This document shows positions 8,610 to 18,202 of a stretch of 64,000 nt of DNA, one piece after another. Every line of letters starts with the position of its first letter. Within the stretch, counting starts at the first letter, position 1. The stretch spans positions 1,116,001-1,180,000 of the forward strand of contig NZ_CP072350.1 in the NCBI RefSeq assembly GCF_018127965.1, read 5' to 3'. The DNA comes from Prevotella melaninogenica (GTDB taxonomy: Bacteria > Bacteroidota > Bacteroidia > Bacteroidales > Bacteroidaceae). A model generated the notes under the pieces. It ran no database searches, was not told where the DNA came from, and worked only from the letters and a program-made list of their open reading frames with translations. Made by a program: the position numbers and the translations under genes.

Positions 8610-10565
8610 ATGCTAAGCAAAGAAGAATTATTAGAGAAAGAAGTTTCTGAACTTGAAGCTATTGCTCAGAGTACTGGTGCTGTTTACTCACCTGGAGATG
8701 ATAAGGATAAGCTTGTTTATGCCATCCTTGACCGTCAGGCAGAAGAGGCAGGTACAGCACATCCCTTAGAATCAAAGCGTAAGCGTACCAGAATAGCACG
8801 AAAAGATACCGACAGGGTTTATTCGGTACATGGTGAAGAAGGGGAAAACTTCGACGTACAGAAGAATAAAAACACGGCAACAAGTCAGCCTTCATTGTTC
8901 AAAGAGTTGCCGGAAACAAAGGACGATAAGACTGAAGAGAAATCTCCAGAAGAAATATTAGCATCTATTCCAAAGCATCGTGGTCGTAAATCTAAGGCTG
9001 AATTAGAGGCTATTGCAGCTGCAGAAGCAGCTATAAAGGCAAAAGCAGAAGAAGCACAGCAGACTGAGGAGCCTATAGAGGAGGCTCCTGTAGAGAATGT
9101 AGAGCCATCTGCGCCAGAGGATTTCATCCCAGAAGATCAGTTCTCTAACGTACCACAGCAGGAAGAGAGTGAAGGTAAAGAAGAATTATTGGCACGTCTT
9201 CAGGAGAAGGTTAACGCACATAATATGAATATGGAACCAGCTGGTTACCCTGTATTACCTGATGGTGTATGGGCAGGTGACCCAGGAGATGGTACAGATT
9301 TCATTCCAGTTATTGACCTACCAATTGAAGATCAGGGTATTGTTCCAAACTATGATATGTTTGATCAGCCTACAACTCCTGCTCAGCTTCCGTCAACTCC
9401 GGTCTATGATAATGCTCCAGTTGCTAACAATGCGAACTATGATTTCTCTGATCTTATCAAGGCAAACGGTGTTCTTGAGGTAATGCCTGATGGTTATGGC
9501 TTCCTCCGTTCAAGCGATTATAACTACTTATCATCACCTGATGATGTGTATATTGCAAACAATCAGATTAAGCAATATGGTCTGAAGACAGGTGATGTTG
9601 TAGAATGCCACGTACGTCCACCACATGAGGGCGAGAAGTATTTCCCACTGACAAGCATTGATAAGATTAATGGTCGTAAGCCTTCTGAGGTACGTGACCG
9701 TATACCTTTCGAGCATCTTACACCGCTCTTCCCAGAGGAGAAGTTCACACTCTGTGGCGATCCTCGTACAACTAATCTTTCAACACGTATAGTAGATCTC
9801 TTCTCACCAATCGGTAAGGGACAGCGTGCATTGATTGTTGCGCAGCCAAAGACGGGTAAGACTATCTTGATGAAGGATATTGCAAATGCTATTGCAGCCA
9901 ACCATCCAGAGGCTTACTTGATGATGCTCTTGATTGATGAGCGTCCTGAGGAGGTTACCGATATGGCACGCACAGTAAATGCTGAGGTCATTGCTTCAAC
10001 ATTTGATGAGCCTGCAGAACGCCACGTTAAGATTGCTGGTATCGTTTTGGAGAAGGCAAAACGCATGGTTGAATGTGGTCATGATGTAGTTATCTTCCTT
10101 GACTCAATCACTCGTTTGGCACGTGCTTACAACACTGTAGCACCAGCATCTGGTAAGGTCTTGACTGGTGGTGTGGACGCCAATGCATTGCAGAAGCCAA
10201 AGCGTTTCTTCGGTGCTGCACGTAATATTGAAGGTGGTGGTTCTTTGACTATCATTGCAACAGCCTTGATTGATACTGGTTCTAAGATGGATGAAGTTAT
10301 CTTCGAGGAGTTCAAGGGAACAGGTAACATGGAGTTGCAGCTTGACCGTAGCTTGAGTAACAAGCGTATCTTCCCAGCTGTTAACTTGGTTGCTTCAAGT
10401 ACACGTCGTGATGACCTCCTCCAGGATCGTACAACACTTGATCGTATGTGGATTCTCCGCAAGTACATTGCTGATATGAATTCTATTGAGGCAATGAACT
10501 CTATCCACGACCGTATGAGACGTACAGAGAACAATGAGGAGTTCCTGTTGTCGATGAATGATTAA
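8610..10565 (+). CDS. rho: Transcription termination factor Rho, with large N-terminal insertion
   Basis: Hexameric RNA-dependent ATPase/helicase that ends transcription. The 651-residue protein has the N-terminal Rho_N helices ([19 protein letters not shown]), then roughly 220 residues of low-complexity acidic, Gln/Pro/Asn-rich sequence. The RNA-binding CSD follows from about 285 ([20 protein letters not shown]), then the ATPase core with Walker [13 protein letters not shown] and Walker [16 protein letters not shown]. coli Rho is about 420 residues; the difference is almost all the inserted segment, typical of Bacteroidetes Rho. A disordered region of this kind in Bacteroides thetaiotaomicron Rho has been reported to drive phase separation. 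Monocistronic, with its own promoter and terminator. Confidence 0.97.
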   Translation: MLSKEELLEKEVSELEAIAQSTGAVYSPGDDKDKLVYAILDRQAEEAGTAHPLESKRKRTRIARKDTDRVYSVHGEEGENFDVQKNKNTATSQPSLFKELPETKDDKTEEKSPEEILASIPKHRGRKSKAELEAIAAAEAAIKAKAEEAQQTEEPIEEAPVENVEPSAPEDFIPEDQFSNVPQQEESEGKEELLARLQEKVNAHNMNMEPAGYPVLPDGVWAGDPGDGTDFIPVIDLPIEDQGIVPNYDMFDQPTTPAQLPSTPVYDNAPVANNANYDFSDLIKANGVLEVMPDGYGFLRSSDYNYLSSPDDVYIANNQIKQYGLKTGDVVECHVRPPHEGEKYFPLTSIDKINGRKPSEVRDRIPFEHLTPLFPEEKFTLCGDPRTTNLSTRIVDLFSPIGKGQRALIVAQPKTGKTILMKDIANAIAANHPEAYLMMLLIDERPEEVTDMARTVNAEVIASTFDEPAERHVKIAGIVLEKAKRMVECGHDVVIFLDSITRLARAYNTVAPASGKVLTGGVDANALQKPKRFFGAARNIEGGGSLTIIATALIDTGSKMDEVIFEEFKGTGNMELQLDRSLSNKRIFPAVNLVASSTRRDDLLQDRTTLDRMWILRKYIADMNSIEAMNSIHDRMRRTENNEEFLLSMND

Positions 10566-10630
10566 TGAAATCAGATTATTGAAACTTACTTTTCTTTTCT
10601 AACAGTAAGTTTACAGTATTAGTAAAATAG

Positions 10631-10687
10631 AAAAAGTGTATCAAAAGTATGAAACAGTATTGTTTCATTTTGATACACTTTTTTTGT
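10631..10687 (+). terminator. Intrinsic terminator of rho
   Basis: Long stem AAGTGTATCAAAA..ATGAAACA / TGTTTCAT..TTTGATACACTT with a GTAT loop, followed by TTTTTTT. It is 70 bases past the rho stop. Confidence 0.92.
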
Positions 10688-10729
10688 TTATATACAATTT
10701 CACCCAACTACCAAAAAGTCCCTTTTGTC

Positions 10730-10870
10730 CTATTATTTCACAACCTGCTTTTTAAAAGATGCTTAATTGCACTTGAATTAACGCCCAATTGGCTTGCAAA
10801 AGATGCCCTTTTCGATGCTAACTAACGCCCTTTTGAACCCTTACTAAGCACCTTTTAAAACATGGTTTTA
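10730..10870 (+). repeat. Family A interspersed repeat, copy A3 (forward)
   Basis: Core GATGCTTAATTGCACTTG, AACGCCCAATTGGCTTGC, AAAAGATGCCCTTTT, AACTAACGCCCTTTT and ACTAAGCACCTTTT at 10755-10859, preceded by the conserved flank CCTTTTGTCCTATTATTTCA. It occupies the 474-base convergent gap between rho and the T9SS plug gene; the remainder (10870-11039) is AT-rich with nothing recognised. Confidence 0.85.
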
Positions 10871-11039
10871 TAATATGCTGGATTACTGATAGTTACAAAA
10901 ATGATTTTAAGACATCATTTCTTATGCCTTTAGGGAGTAAAGACAATAAATTATGTAATATATTTTCGAATCCGAAAATATAAAATATCAGGTGCTTTCA
11001 GAATATAAAAACACGATGCTTATATAACTGAATAATCCC

Positions 11040-12305
11040 TTATTTCTTGATAAACCTAACATTTGCATAGCCAACAAGTTTATCGGTACGTCCTCCTTGT
11101 GGACGGAAATAAATAAGGGCTTGATAGCTATTTTCGGTTTGATAATGGCTATCGTCAACTCTAAAAGATGAGAGTCTACCTTGCTCATCTGCAGCAAGGA
11201 ACTGATAATTATAATAACCTAACTTCAAGGGGACTACTGCCTCATAATATCCACCAGTAGAATTATATGTCATCTCATAAGTAGGAAGCAGACGGTCATA
11301 AGTCCAATCACCATTCAAAAATATTCTGTAAGGGTAGGGAGAAGGTACGTTTAACTGAAAATGAGTCAGCATATAGTCACTCGTTGTATTTATCTCAACA
11401 TTATCAGAGTTACGTATCAAGAATGCACCATCAGCATCTTCATCATACAGATAATTCAAGAATGGAGTAGTAGGGAAGAGATAAGCATGAAAATTCTTAC
11501 CATCCCAACCAATTTTATCTACGCCCATAGAAGCAACATCGGTTGAGAGAATCTCAAACTTCCTATATTCATTACCCGCCCAAAAGATATAATCTTGATT
11601 GTGTGACCATCGTAAACCATTTGGCATGACATACTGCGGTTTACTATTCCAACGAGCATCAAGCCAATTACGGTTTTGTAATACTACTGTCTTAATCTGC
11701 TCCTGTGGATTACTGACCGTATAAGTACCATAATCTATCAGCATCTCAGCCTGCTGCTGCTCACGATTAATTGATTGATCTGTTTGTGTAGTTATATTCA
11801 ATCTAACACCCATAGAACTCTCTGCAGGCTCTGTAAGCATAAAGCAAGCAGTAAGCAAAGGGTGGTCAGAGCTACTATCATCATCATAGACACATAGACG
11901 ATAATTGCCTGACAACTTTGGCTGACACTTATCATTTGGTATGTCAAAATGATAGTGTGTGTAAAGTGTATTCGTAAGGGTAGACTCCTTTACATCATCT
12001 ATTGTATTTCCTGCTATAAAACCATCTACGACATCACTTTCAAAGAGTCCGACGGAAGGCTTCCAATCAGCTTCACAATGCTCTAACCGATAAGTCAGAC
12101 GGCGGTAAGTGTGTGTAAGATCGTCAAAATCTATACTTATCTTTCCGTCATTGAGTACCATGATAGGCAAATCCATCCACTTCTGATTAGCAACAACCTG
12201 TAATGAACGGATATTCTCGTCATTGATTTCATGTCGCTGAGCAAAAGCAGAAAAGGGGAGAAGACAAGCTAAACAATAGGTGAATATAAAGATTAATCTC
12301 CTCAT
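11040..12305 (-). CDS. Type IX secretion system plug protein (former DUF5103)
   Basis: Exported or periplasmic protein of the T9SS plug family, associated with the SprA translocon in Bacteroidetes. The 421 residues begin with a signal peptide (MRRLIFIFTYCLACLLPFSAFAQ). The N-terminal domain follows (RHEINDENIRSLQV, then FDDLTHTYRRLTYRLEHCEADW) and a C-terminal beta-rich region ends in YANVRFIKK. The motifs WMDLPIMVLN and PYPYRIFLNGDWTYDRLLPTYEM fit the two-domain family. The start overlaps the upstream small gene by 4 bases (ATGA type), so the two are probably co-translated. The family role is known from relatives; it is not shown here that this organism has a full T9SS. Confidence 0.82.
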   Translation of the reverse strand: MRRLIFIFTYCLACLLPFSAFAQRHEINDENIRSLQVVANQKWMDLPIMVLNDGKISIDFDDLTHTYRRLTYRLEHCEADWKPSVGLFESDVVDGFIAGNTIDDVKESTLTNTLYTHYHFDIPNDKCQPKLSGNYRLCVYDDDSSSDHPLLTACFMLTEPAESSMGVRLNITTQTDQSINREQQQAEMLIDYGTYTVSNPQEQIKTVVLQNRNWLDARWNSKPQYVMPNGLRWSHNQDYIFWAGNEYRKFEILSTDVASMGVDKIGWDGKNFHAYLFPTTPFLNYLYDEDADGAFLIRNSDNVEINTTSDYMLTHFQLNVPSPYPYRIFLNGDWTYDRLLPTYEMTYNSTGGYYEAVVPLKLGYYNYQFLAADEQGRLSSFRVDDSHYQTENSYQALIYFRPQGGRTDKLVGYANVRFIKK

Positions 12306-12748
12306 TCTTCTTTATCCAATAAATCTTTAAGGAAGCAATCGAGGTCCTTATCTAAATCATGCATGAGATCGCCACCTATAATAGCAATGTCATCATCAAC
12401 AAGATAAAGTTCTGCAATATTATTCTTATCATCATCTTCAAGGATGAAACTATAAGGTTTCATGATTGACATATTCTCAATAACGTTCTTTGTACGATTA
12501 AGTTCTGAACGCAAGATACATGCTGCTTCTTGATAAAAATTATCACTCTTATTATCAATCCATTGGTCGATGACACAACGAGTAATCTCATCATCTCCAT
12601 CGTCAAAAGCCATAAGGTCACCACTATCTTGCGATACACGCAAATGAATATCAGTCATTGGCATATCACAGTCATTAGCAGTAAATTTCTGTGCAACTTT
12701 CTTCAAAAAGCGTTCAATCTGTTGCTGGGTCTGTTCAGTTTCTGTCAT
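12302..12748 (-). CDS. Conserved small acidic protein, function unknown
   Basis: 148 residues, strongly acidic (about a quarter Asp/Glu), cytosolic, ending CFLKDLLDKEE. I do not recognise a named domain. Internal segments DIHLRVSQDSGDLMAFDDGDDEI and PYSFILEDDDKNNIAELYLVDDD suggest an alpha/beta fold with long acidic loops. The stop overlaps the start of the T9SS plug gene by 4 bases. A TAtaTTTG box lies about 40 bases upstream, so the pair forms a two-gene operon. The coupling suggests it might work with, or simply be transcribed with, the plug protein. Confidence 0.7.
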   Translation of the reverse strand: MTETEQTQQQIERFLKKVAQKFTANDCDMPMTDIHLRVSQDSGDLMAFDDGDDEITRCVIDQWIDNKSDNFYQEAACILRSELNRTKNVIENMSIMKPYSFILEDDDKNNIAELYLVDDDIAIIGGDLMHDLDKDLDCFLKDLLDKEE

Positions 12749-12917
12749 GTCCTTGGTATATGTTTATTTTATAACAACGGCAAATATACAAAAAGTTTTC
12801 GATTTTGTATATATGAACACATTTTTTTACGCTCTTTTTTGATGATTATAAAAAAACATTATCTTTGCAACATAACTCATTGAAATAAAACAGCCTAAAT
12901 AAGGAAAACAATATAAA

Positions 12918-13954
12918 ATGAAACAAACAATTCTTGTTACTGGAGGAACGGGATTTATTGGTTCACACACAAGTGTAGAGCTGATAGAAGCTGGTTATGA
13001 AGTCGTTATTGTTGACGATTTATCTAACTCTAAAATTGAGGTTTTAGATGGTATTGAGAAAATAACGGGCGTTAGACCAGCTTTTGAGCAGGTTGACCTT
13101 CGTGATCGTGAAGCTACAGAAAATGTCTTCCGTAAATATCCTAAGATAGAAGGTATTATTCATTTCGCTGCTTCTAAGGCGGTAGGCGAGAGTGTACAGC
13201 TTCCTTGATGTATTATAGAAACAATATTGTTTCATTGTTGAATCTATTGGAACTTATGCCAAAGTACAATGTAAAGGGAATTATCTTCTCAAGTTCTTGT
13301 ACGGTATATGGTCAGCCTAAGCCTGAAAACCTACCTGTTACAGAGGATGCTCCACATCAGAAAGCAACTTCACCATATGGTAATACCAAGGAAATCAACG
13401 AACAAATTATCTTAGATTATATTAATAGCGGTGCCGACATTAAGAGTATCGTATTGAGATATTTTAATCCTATTGGTGCACACCCATCAGCATTGATTGG
13501 TGAGTTACCTAATGGTGTACCAAATAACTTGATTCCTTTTGTTACACAGACAGCTATGGGTATCAGAAAGGAATTGACCATCTTCGGTAATGATTATAAC
13601 ACACCTGATGGTACTTGTATCCGTGACTACATCTATGTTGTTGATTTGGCAAAGGCTCACGTTGCAGCTATGGCACGCGTACTTGACCAGGATACAGAGA
13701 AGATTGAGTACTTCAACATTGGTACAGGTAGTGGTAACTCTACAAAGGAGATTGTCGAAACCTTTGAAAAAGCTACTGGTGTTAAGGTAAACTGGAAGTA
13801 TGGTCCACGTCGTGAAGGCGATATCGAAAAGATCTGGGGCAATTGCACCAAAGCCAACACAGTATTGGGTTGGAAAGCTGACACGCCATTGGCTGACGTT
13901 CTCGCAACTGCTTGGAAATGGCAGGAGAAGCTCAGAGAAGACGGAGTTATGTAG
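12918..13954 (+). pseudogene. galE: UDP-glucose 4-epimerase GalE, frameshifted in this sequence
   Basis: NAD-dependent SDR epimerase interconverting UDP-glucose and UDP-galactose. The first frame (12918-13208) starts MKQTILVTGGTGFIGSH and stops after ASKAVGESVQLP. The second frame takes over at 13205 with LMYYRNNIVSLLNLLELM and runs to the normal end. YGNTK (the YxxxK catalytic pair) and DGTCIRDYIYVVDLAKAHV are present in the second part. Adding one base near 13204-13207 (CCTTG to CCTTTG) restores a 345-residue protein of normal length. No slippery heptamer suggests programmed shifting. Sequencing error or a recent mutation are the options. A TAtcTTTG box at 12860-12867 drives it. Confidence 0.9.
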
Positions 13955-14046
13955 AAATCATTTTTTACGATTAATAATAGTCAAGATTAGTAAGCAAAAA
14001 CAATATTGCAGGTGTATCCTGCTTTATTTTGTGTTTGTGTTGTTGT

Positions 14047-14079
14047 TATCCCTCGATGTGAATCGAGGGATAATTTTGA
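14047..14079 (+). terminator. Terminator of galE
   Basis: Perfect 12-bp stem TTATCCCTCGAT (14047-14058) / ATCGAGGGATAA (14063-14074) closed by a GTGA (GNRA) tetraloop and followed by TTTTG. Confidence 0.85.
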
Positions 14080-14203
14080 TACCCTTAAATCAGTCCTACT
14101 ATTTATCAATACTGTTCGCTAAACATTTACGCTATCATCAGTGTTTATTGTATTCCACCTTATATATAACTACTATAAAGTATCTCTCTATTCATTTTCA
14201 AGC

Positions 14204-14273
14204 AATGTGTTGTTGCCCAGCACAAGTGGTGCTCATGGTCAGCACGAGTGGTGTTAAGGCTTAAACACATTAC
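14204..14273 (+). repeat. Family B 22-base palindromic repeat array, copy B1
   Basis: Two 22-base units, 14218-14239 and 14240-14261. Each begins CAGCAC and contains GTGGTG (CAC-AA/GA-GTG mini-palindromes). They are bounded by AATGTGTT on the left and AACACATT on the right, which pair with each other. It lies in the 550-base gap between galE and the tetR gene, together with the galE terminator and the tetR promoter; the rest of the gap shows nothing. Confidence 0.8.
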
Positions 14274-14441
14274 AAAATATGGATAAGAGAGGGATAACTT
14301 ATATAATAATCAATAAGAAGAACAGAGCTGTTATCTACTATTCGATTGAGGCTAATTATACTTCTCAAGAACTATATTAAGGTAAAACGGAACAACATTA
14401 AGGATAAAAAGATTAAAAAGGACAACTTTTATTCGTATAAA

Positions 14442-14473
14442 TTTGCGAATATGGGATATAATCTATAATTTTG
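14442..14473 (+). promoter_or_regulatory. Promoter of the TetR-family gene
   Basis: TTTG at 14442-14445, a 20-base spacer, and TAatTTTG at 14466-14473: both elements of the Bacteroidetes consensus. The predicted start is about 20-40 bases before the ATGs at 14505 and 14523. Confidence 0.8.
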
Positions 14474-14504
14474 CACATAAGATTTGCGATGTGCAAGTAA
14501 CTAA

Positions 14505-15116
14505 ATGAATAATTACAAGAGTATGTCAATATCAAAGACCAGACAAAAGCTTGTTGATGTAGCACGCCAACTTTTTGCAAAAAATGGTATTGCCAACACA
14601 ACGATGAACGACATCGCCAAGGCTTCAGGTAAAGGTAGACGCACACTCTACACTTACTTTAAGAGCAAGGACGATGTGTATTATGCTGTTATTGAGTCTG
14701 AGCTGGAGCGTTTATCAGACAAGTTGGACGAAGTAGCTGCTAAAAACATCAGCCCTCAGGATAAAATCATCGAACTCATTTATACACACCTTAGTATGAT
14801 TAAAGAGACTGTGATGCGTAATGGTAATTTGCGTGCAGAGTTCTTTAGGAATATATGGATGGTTGAAAAGGCTCGAAAGAACTTCGATGAAGACGAGATT
14901 GAACTCTTCCGTAAGGTTTATTCTGACGCCAAGGAAGACGGAGATTTTGATATTGAAAACGTTGAACTTGTTGCAGACATCACGCACTATTGTATCAAAG
15001 GACTTGAAGTACCATTTATCTATGGTCGCTTAGGTCATGGACTAACAGAGGAATCTTCACGTCCGCTTGTGGCTAAGGTTGTGTATGGTGCATTAGGTAA
15101 AAGCGGACTGAAATAA
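14505..15116 (+). CDS. TetR/AcrR family transcriptional regulator
   Basis: DNA-binding repressor-type protein of 203 residues. The N-terminal helix-turn-helix is clear: LVDVARQLFAKNGIANTTMNDIAKASGKGRRTLYTYF in pieces, with GKGRRTLYTYFKSKDD as recognition helix. The C-terminal ligand domain is unassigned. Met7 (14523, MSISKTRQK) is an equally good start. It lies 76 bases upstream of fabG on the same strand with no terminator between them. This suggests a role in fatty-acid synthesis control, or simply co-transcription; no operator palindrome was identified. Confidence 0.88.
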   Translation: MNNYKSMSISKTRQKLVDVARQLFAKNGIANTTMNDIAKASGKGRRTLYTYFKSKDDVYYAVIESELERLSDKLDEVAAKNISPQDKIIELIYTHLSMIKETVMRNGNLRAEFFRNIWMVEKARKNFDEDEIELFRKVYSDAKEDGDFDIENVELVADITHYCIKGLEVPFIYGRLGHGLTEESSRPLVAKVVYGALGKSGLK

Positions 15117-15192
15117 ATCATTATTCTATCATGTGATTTCAGTTAGCTTGCTTATTATAAACTTATAAACTAACAATATAAATCAAAACAAC

Positions 15193-15939
15193 ATGAAATT
15201 ATTGGAAGGTAAGACAGCCCTGATTACAGGTGCTGCACGTGGTATTGGTAAGGCTATCGCATTGAAGTTTGCAGAGGAGGGTGCAAACGTTGCATTCACC
15301 GACCTCGTTATCGACGAGAATGGCAAGGCTACAGAGGCAGAGATTGCTGCTTTTGGCGTAAAAGCTAAGGGTTATGCAAGTAATGCTGCAGACTTCGCAC
15401 AGTCTGAAGAGGTTGTAAAGCAGGTTAAGGAGGAATTCGGTTCTATTGATATCCTCATCAATAATGCTGGCATTACGAAAGATGGTCTTATGCTTCGTAT
15501 GACTGAGCAGCAGTGGGATGCAGTGATTGCAGTAAACCTTAAGAGTGCCTTCAACTTCATTCACGCTTGTGTTCCAGTGATGATGCGTCAGCGTGGTGGT
15601 AGTATTATCAACATGGCAAGTGTTGTTGGCGTTCATGGTAATGCTGGTCAGGCTAACTATTCAGCTTCAAAGGCTGGTATGATTGCTTTGGCTAAGAGTA
15701 TAGCTCAGGAGATGGGCCCTAAGGGAATTCGTGCCAATGCTATTGCTCCAGGCTTCATTGATACAGCTATGACACAGGCTTTGGATGACAATATCCGTAA
15801 GGAATGGACTTCAAAGATTCCTCTTCGCCGCGGAGGTACTGTTGAGGATATAGCAAACACAGCCGTTTACCTTGGTTCTGAACTGTCAAGCTATGTTACA
15901 GGTCAGGTTATCCAGGTTGATGGCGGTATGAATATGTAA
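15193..15939 (+). CDS. fabG: 3-oxoacyl-[acyl-carrier-protein] reductase
   Basis: NADPH-dependent reduction of 3-oxoacyl-ACP in fatty-acid elongation, cytosolic. The 248-residue classical SDR has the cofactor motif TGAARGIG (residues 12-19), NNAG (about 91-94), a catalytic Ser in INMASVVG, the YxxxK pair in NYSASKAG, and the C-terminal VTGQVIQVDGGMNM typical of FabG. Complete and of normal length. It probably shares a transcript with the TetR gene. Confidence 0.93.
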   Translation: MKLLEGKTALITGAARGIGKAIALKFAEEGANVAFTDLVIDENGKATEAEIAAFGVKAKGYASNAADFAQSEEVVKQVKEEFGSIDILINNAGITKDGLMLRMTEQQWDAVIAVNLKSAFNFIHACVPVMMRQRGGSIINMASVVGVHGNAGQANYSASKAGMIALAKSIAQEMGPKGIRANAIAPGFIDTAMTQALDDNIRKEWTSKIPLRRGGTVEDIANTAVYLGSELSSYVTGQVIQVDGGMNM

Positions 15940-15944
15940 TGTTT

Positions 15945-15998
15945 CTTCCCTCCCACCCAACAGCAATGCTGCAAGGGTAGGGAGGGAGAATTTAGTTT
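15945..15998 (+). terminator. Hairpin after fabG, probable terminator
   Basis: Stem TCTTCCCTCCCACCC / GGGTAGGGAGGGAGA around a loop that itself holds CAGCAATGCTG, directly after the fabG stop. The T tail is broken (ATTTAGTTTGCTTTT). Confidence 0.6.
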
Positions 15999-16148
15999 GC
16001 TTTTATAAATTCTATACTTATTCGACAAGTAGTTAGCCCTTTCTTCTAACACATACAGCGAAGAAGGAAGATTTTATATAAGCTGTTTCTCTATAATTGT
16101 TACTACTGATAATCTTTTATTATAGCTCTCTATAAGGCTTTTCTTACT

Positions 16149-16820
16149 ATGGAAGTACTTTACGAAGATAATCATATCATCATCGTCTACAAAGAGGCAG
16201 GCGAGATTGTACAAGGTGATAAAACTGGTGATGAACCTTTGTCAGAGATTGTCAAACAATGGATAAAGGAGAAATACCAGAAACCTGGGAATGTGTTTTT
16301 GGGTGTTGTACATAGACTGGACCGTCCCGTAGCGGGATTGGTTGTCTTTGCCAAGACATCAAAAGCACTTACAAGACTAAACGATATGTTCCGCAATGGT
16401 GAGGTACATAAGACTTATTGGGCTATTGTTACGCGTCCACCATTTGAGACAGAGGCAACACTAACAGACTGGCTTGTACGTAACGAACGCCAGAATAAGA
16501 GTTACGCTTATAATCACCAAGTACCAACTTCTAAAAAATCTATTTTACATTATAAGGTAATCAATCAGTCAGAACGTTACACACTATTAGAGATTAATCT
16601 GATGACAGGCCGTCATCATCAAATCCGTTGTCAGCTGTCTAACATGGACTGCCCTATAAAAGGCGATTTGAAATATGGTGCTCCACGTTCTAATCCAGAT
16701 GGCAGTATTTGTTTATTGAGCCACCGTGTTGAATTCATTCATCCTGTTTCAAAGGAAAAGATCTGCATAGAATCACCACTGCCAAAAGATAACTTATGGC
16801 AAGCAATAGGTAAATTCTAA
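16149..16820 (+). CDS. RluA-family RNA pseudouridine synthase
   Basis: Isomerises specific uridines in rRNA or tRNA. The 223-residue protein consists of the catalytic domain only, without an S4 domain. The family motif with the catalytic Asp is VHRLDRPVAGLVVFAKTS (about 55-72). Downstream motifs LLEINLMTGRHHQIRCQLS and CPIKGDLKYGA fit RluA/RluC-type enzymes. Short size resembles single-domain TruC/RluA-like members, so the target site cannot be named. Stands alone between fabG and the convergent mltG. Confidence 0.88.
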   Translation: MEVLYEDNHIIIVYKEAGEIVQGDKTGDEPLSEIVKQWIKEKYQKPGNVFLGVVHRLDRPVAGLVVFAKTSKALTRLNDMFRNGEVHKTYWAIVTRPPFETEATLTDWLVRNERQNKSYAYNHQVPTSKKSILHYKVINQSERYTLLEINLMTGRHHQIRCQLSNMDCPIKGDLKYGAPRSNPDGSICLLSHRVEFIHPVSKEKICIESPLPKDNLWQAIGKF

Positions 16821-16875
16821 TTGAGAAGCCTAAATTTAGTAAGACTGATAGCCCCAACTTTCGTTGCTTTTTACC

Positions 16876-16955
16876 ATCCGCACATGATGTGCGGGGCATC
16901 AACACGATATGTGCGAGGCCTCAACACAGTATGTGTGGAAGCATCGCACATAATA
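16876..16955 (+). repeat. Family B 22-base palindromic repeat array, copy B2
   Basis: Units start at 16879, 16901 and 16923 (22, 22 and 23 bases) and a partial unit begins at 16946. The first contains the 8-bp palindrome CCGCACAT/ATGTGCGG. It lies in the 188-base convergent gap between the pseudouridine synthase and mltG genes. Confidence 0.8.
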
Positions 16956-17008
16956 AGATAAGTATTAAAACTTCAAGAGAAGATAGTCAAATTAACTATA
17001 TTTCCTCC

Positions 17009-18043
17009 TTAATTTATTCCACGTTCATTCAATGCTTTAGCATACTTAGCAGCATTCACTTGATGTTCTTCGTATGTCTTGGCAAAGTTGTGTGTACCAC
17101 TAAAATCCTCCTTAGCACACATGTAGATATAATCATGGTGAACATAATTCAATACAGCATCAATAGCTGCCACTGATGGAATACGTATTGGACCAGGAGG
17201 AAGACCACGATATTTATAGGTATTGTAAGGATTATCAATCGTAAGCCACTTCTGATAGATACGATGAGCAGTAAAGTTCTTTGTAGCAAACTTTATTGTT
17301 GGATCAGCCTGCAAAGGCATATTCATGTGTAAACGATTGATATACATACCTGCAATCTTTGGCATTTCTGCCTCATTATCAGTTTCTTCGTCAACAATAC
17401 TTGCAAGCGTAACAATCTCACTTTCTGTAAAGACAGCCTGTTTCGCTTTCTCTTTACGTTCAAAGTTCCAGAACTTCTTGTTCTCTTCACTCATCTTATC
17501 GAGAAACTTATCGACTGAAGTATTCCAATAGAAATCGTATGTATTAGGAATAAACATTGCAGGGATGGTTTCTGGAGTAAAACCATACTTCTTACAAGTT
17601 TCTGTTGACTTAAGACGCGAAAGGAGTTCTGAACGTGAGAACATCAGCTTTTCGCTCACATCAGTGGCAAGATCTTCAATCGTTCTTACTGACCTAATAG
17701 TTATCTTCACAGGGGCTTGAAGACCATTAATAATGTGGCGTGAAGTCTGAAGAGAACCAGAAGAACCAACAGTAAATCTACCAGGACGGATATGATTTGA
17801 ATACCCCATAATTCCAGCAAGCTGCTTGAATACCCAAAAACCTTGAGGCGTTGAGATTGGCTGAAGCTTTGCATATACTGAGTCTATATTGTCGTTCTCA
17901 TCAATAAGAACATATTTTTCTTTCCCTGTACGGGACATTCCCGAGAAGAAAAGAAAGTATGCTACACCTGCTAATATCGCAAAAATTGCAACAATAATCC
18001 AACGGGACGTTGTCCCTTTGTTCTTTCCTTTAGATTTTGCCAT
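17009..18043 (-). CDS. mltG: Endolytic transglycosylase MltG (YceG-like)
   Basis: Inner-membrane lytic transglycosylase thought to cut nascent glycan strands and end their growth. The 344-residue protein has a single N-terminal transmembrane helix (WIIVAIFAILAGVAYFLFFS, residues 15-34) after a basic cytosolic tail. A LysM-like region and the YceG domain follow, with the catalytic Glu in LASIVDEETDNEAEMPKIAG and the conserved NRLHMNMPLQADPTIKFA. Complete. A TAccTTTG box on the reverse strand lies about 30 bases upstream of the ATG. Confidence 0.92.
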   Translation of the reverse strand: MAKSKGKNKGTTSRWIIVAIFAILAGVAYFLFFSGMSRTGKEKYVLIDENDNIDSVYAKLQPISTPQGFWVFKQLAGIMGYSNHIRPGRFTVGSSGSLQTSRHIINGLQAPVKITIRSVRTIEDLATDVSEKLMFSRSELLSRLKSTETCKKYGFTPETIPAMFIPNTYDFYWNTSVDKFLDKMSEENKKFWNFERKEKAKQAVFTESEIVTLASIVDEETDNEAEMPKIAGMYINRLHMNMPLQADPTIKFATKNFTAHRIYQKWLTIDNPYNTYKYRGLPPGPIRIPSVAAIDAVLNYVHHDYIYMCAKEDFSGTHNFAKTYEEHQVNAAKYAKALNERGIN

Positions 18044-18173
18044 CGTCTTTACTTTATAATTCTGAAGTGCAAAGGTACAATTTTAAAGTACAAAACGAGC
18101 AATGACATGCGACTTTGATTATATCTTTTTTGAAATTTAAGAGAAAAGATAACCTATTGTCTATATAATTGTG

Positions 18174-18181
18174 TACTTTTG
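18174..18181 (+). promoter_or_regulatory. -7 box of the HAD phosphatase gene
   Basis: TActTTTG. It overlaps the TTG triplet at 18179, ruling that triplet out as a start codon if the box is used, and it supports the ATG at 18203. No convincing -33 element was found. Confidence 0.55.
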
Positions 18182-18202
18182 TCTGAGGTAAACAAAAGGA
18201 TA

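Noticed and set aside
13195..13215. Programmed -1 frameshift in galE
   Set aside because: There is no X-XXY-YYZ slippery heptamer or downstream pseudoknot, and two other genes show the same kind of one-base loss.
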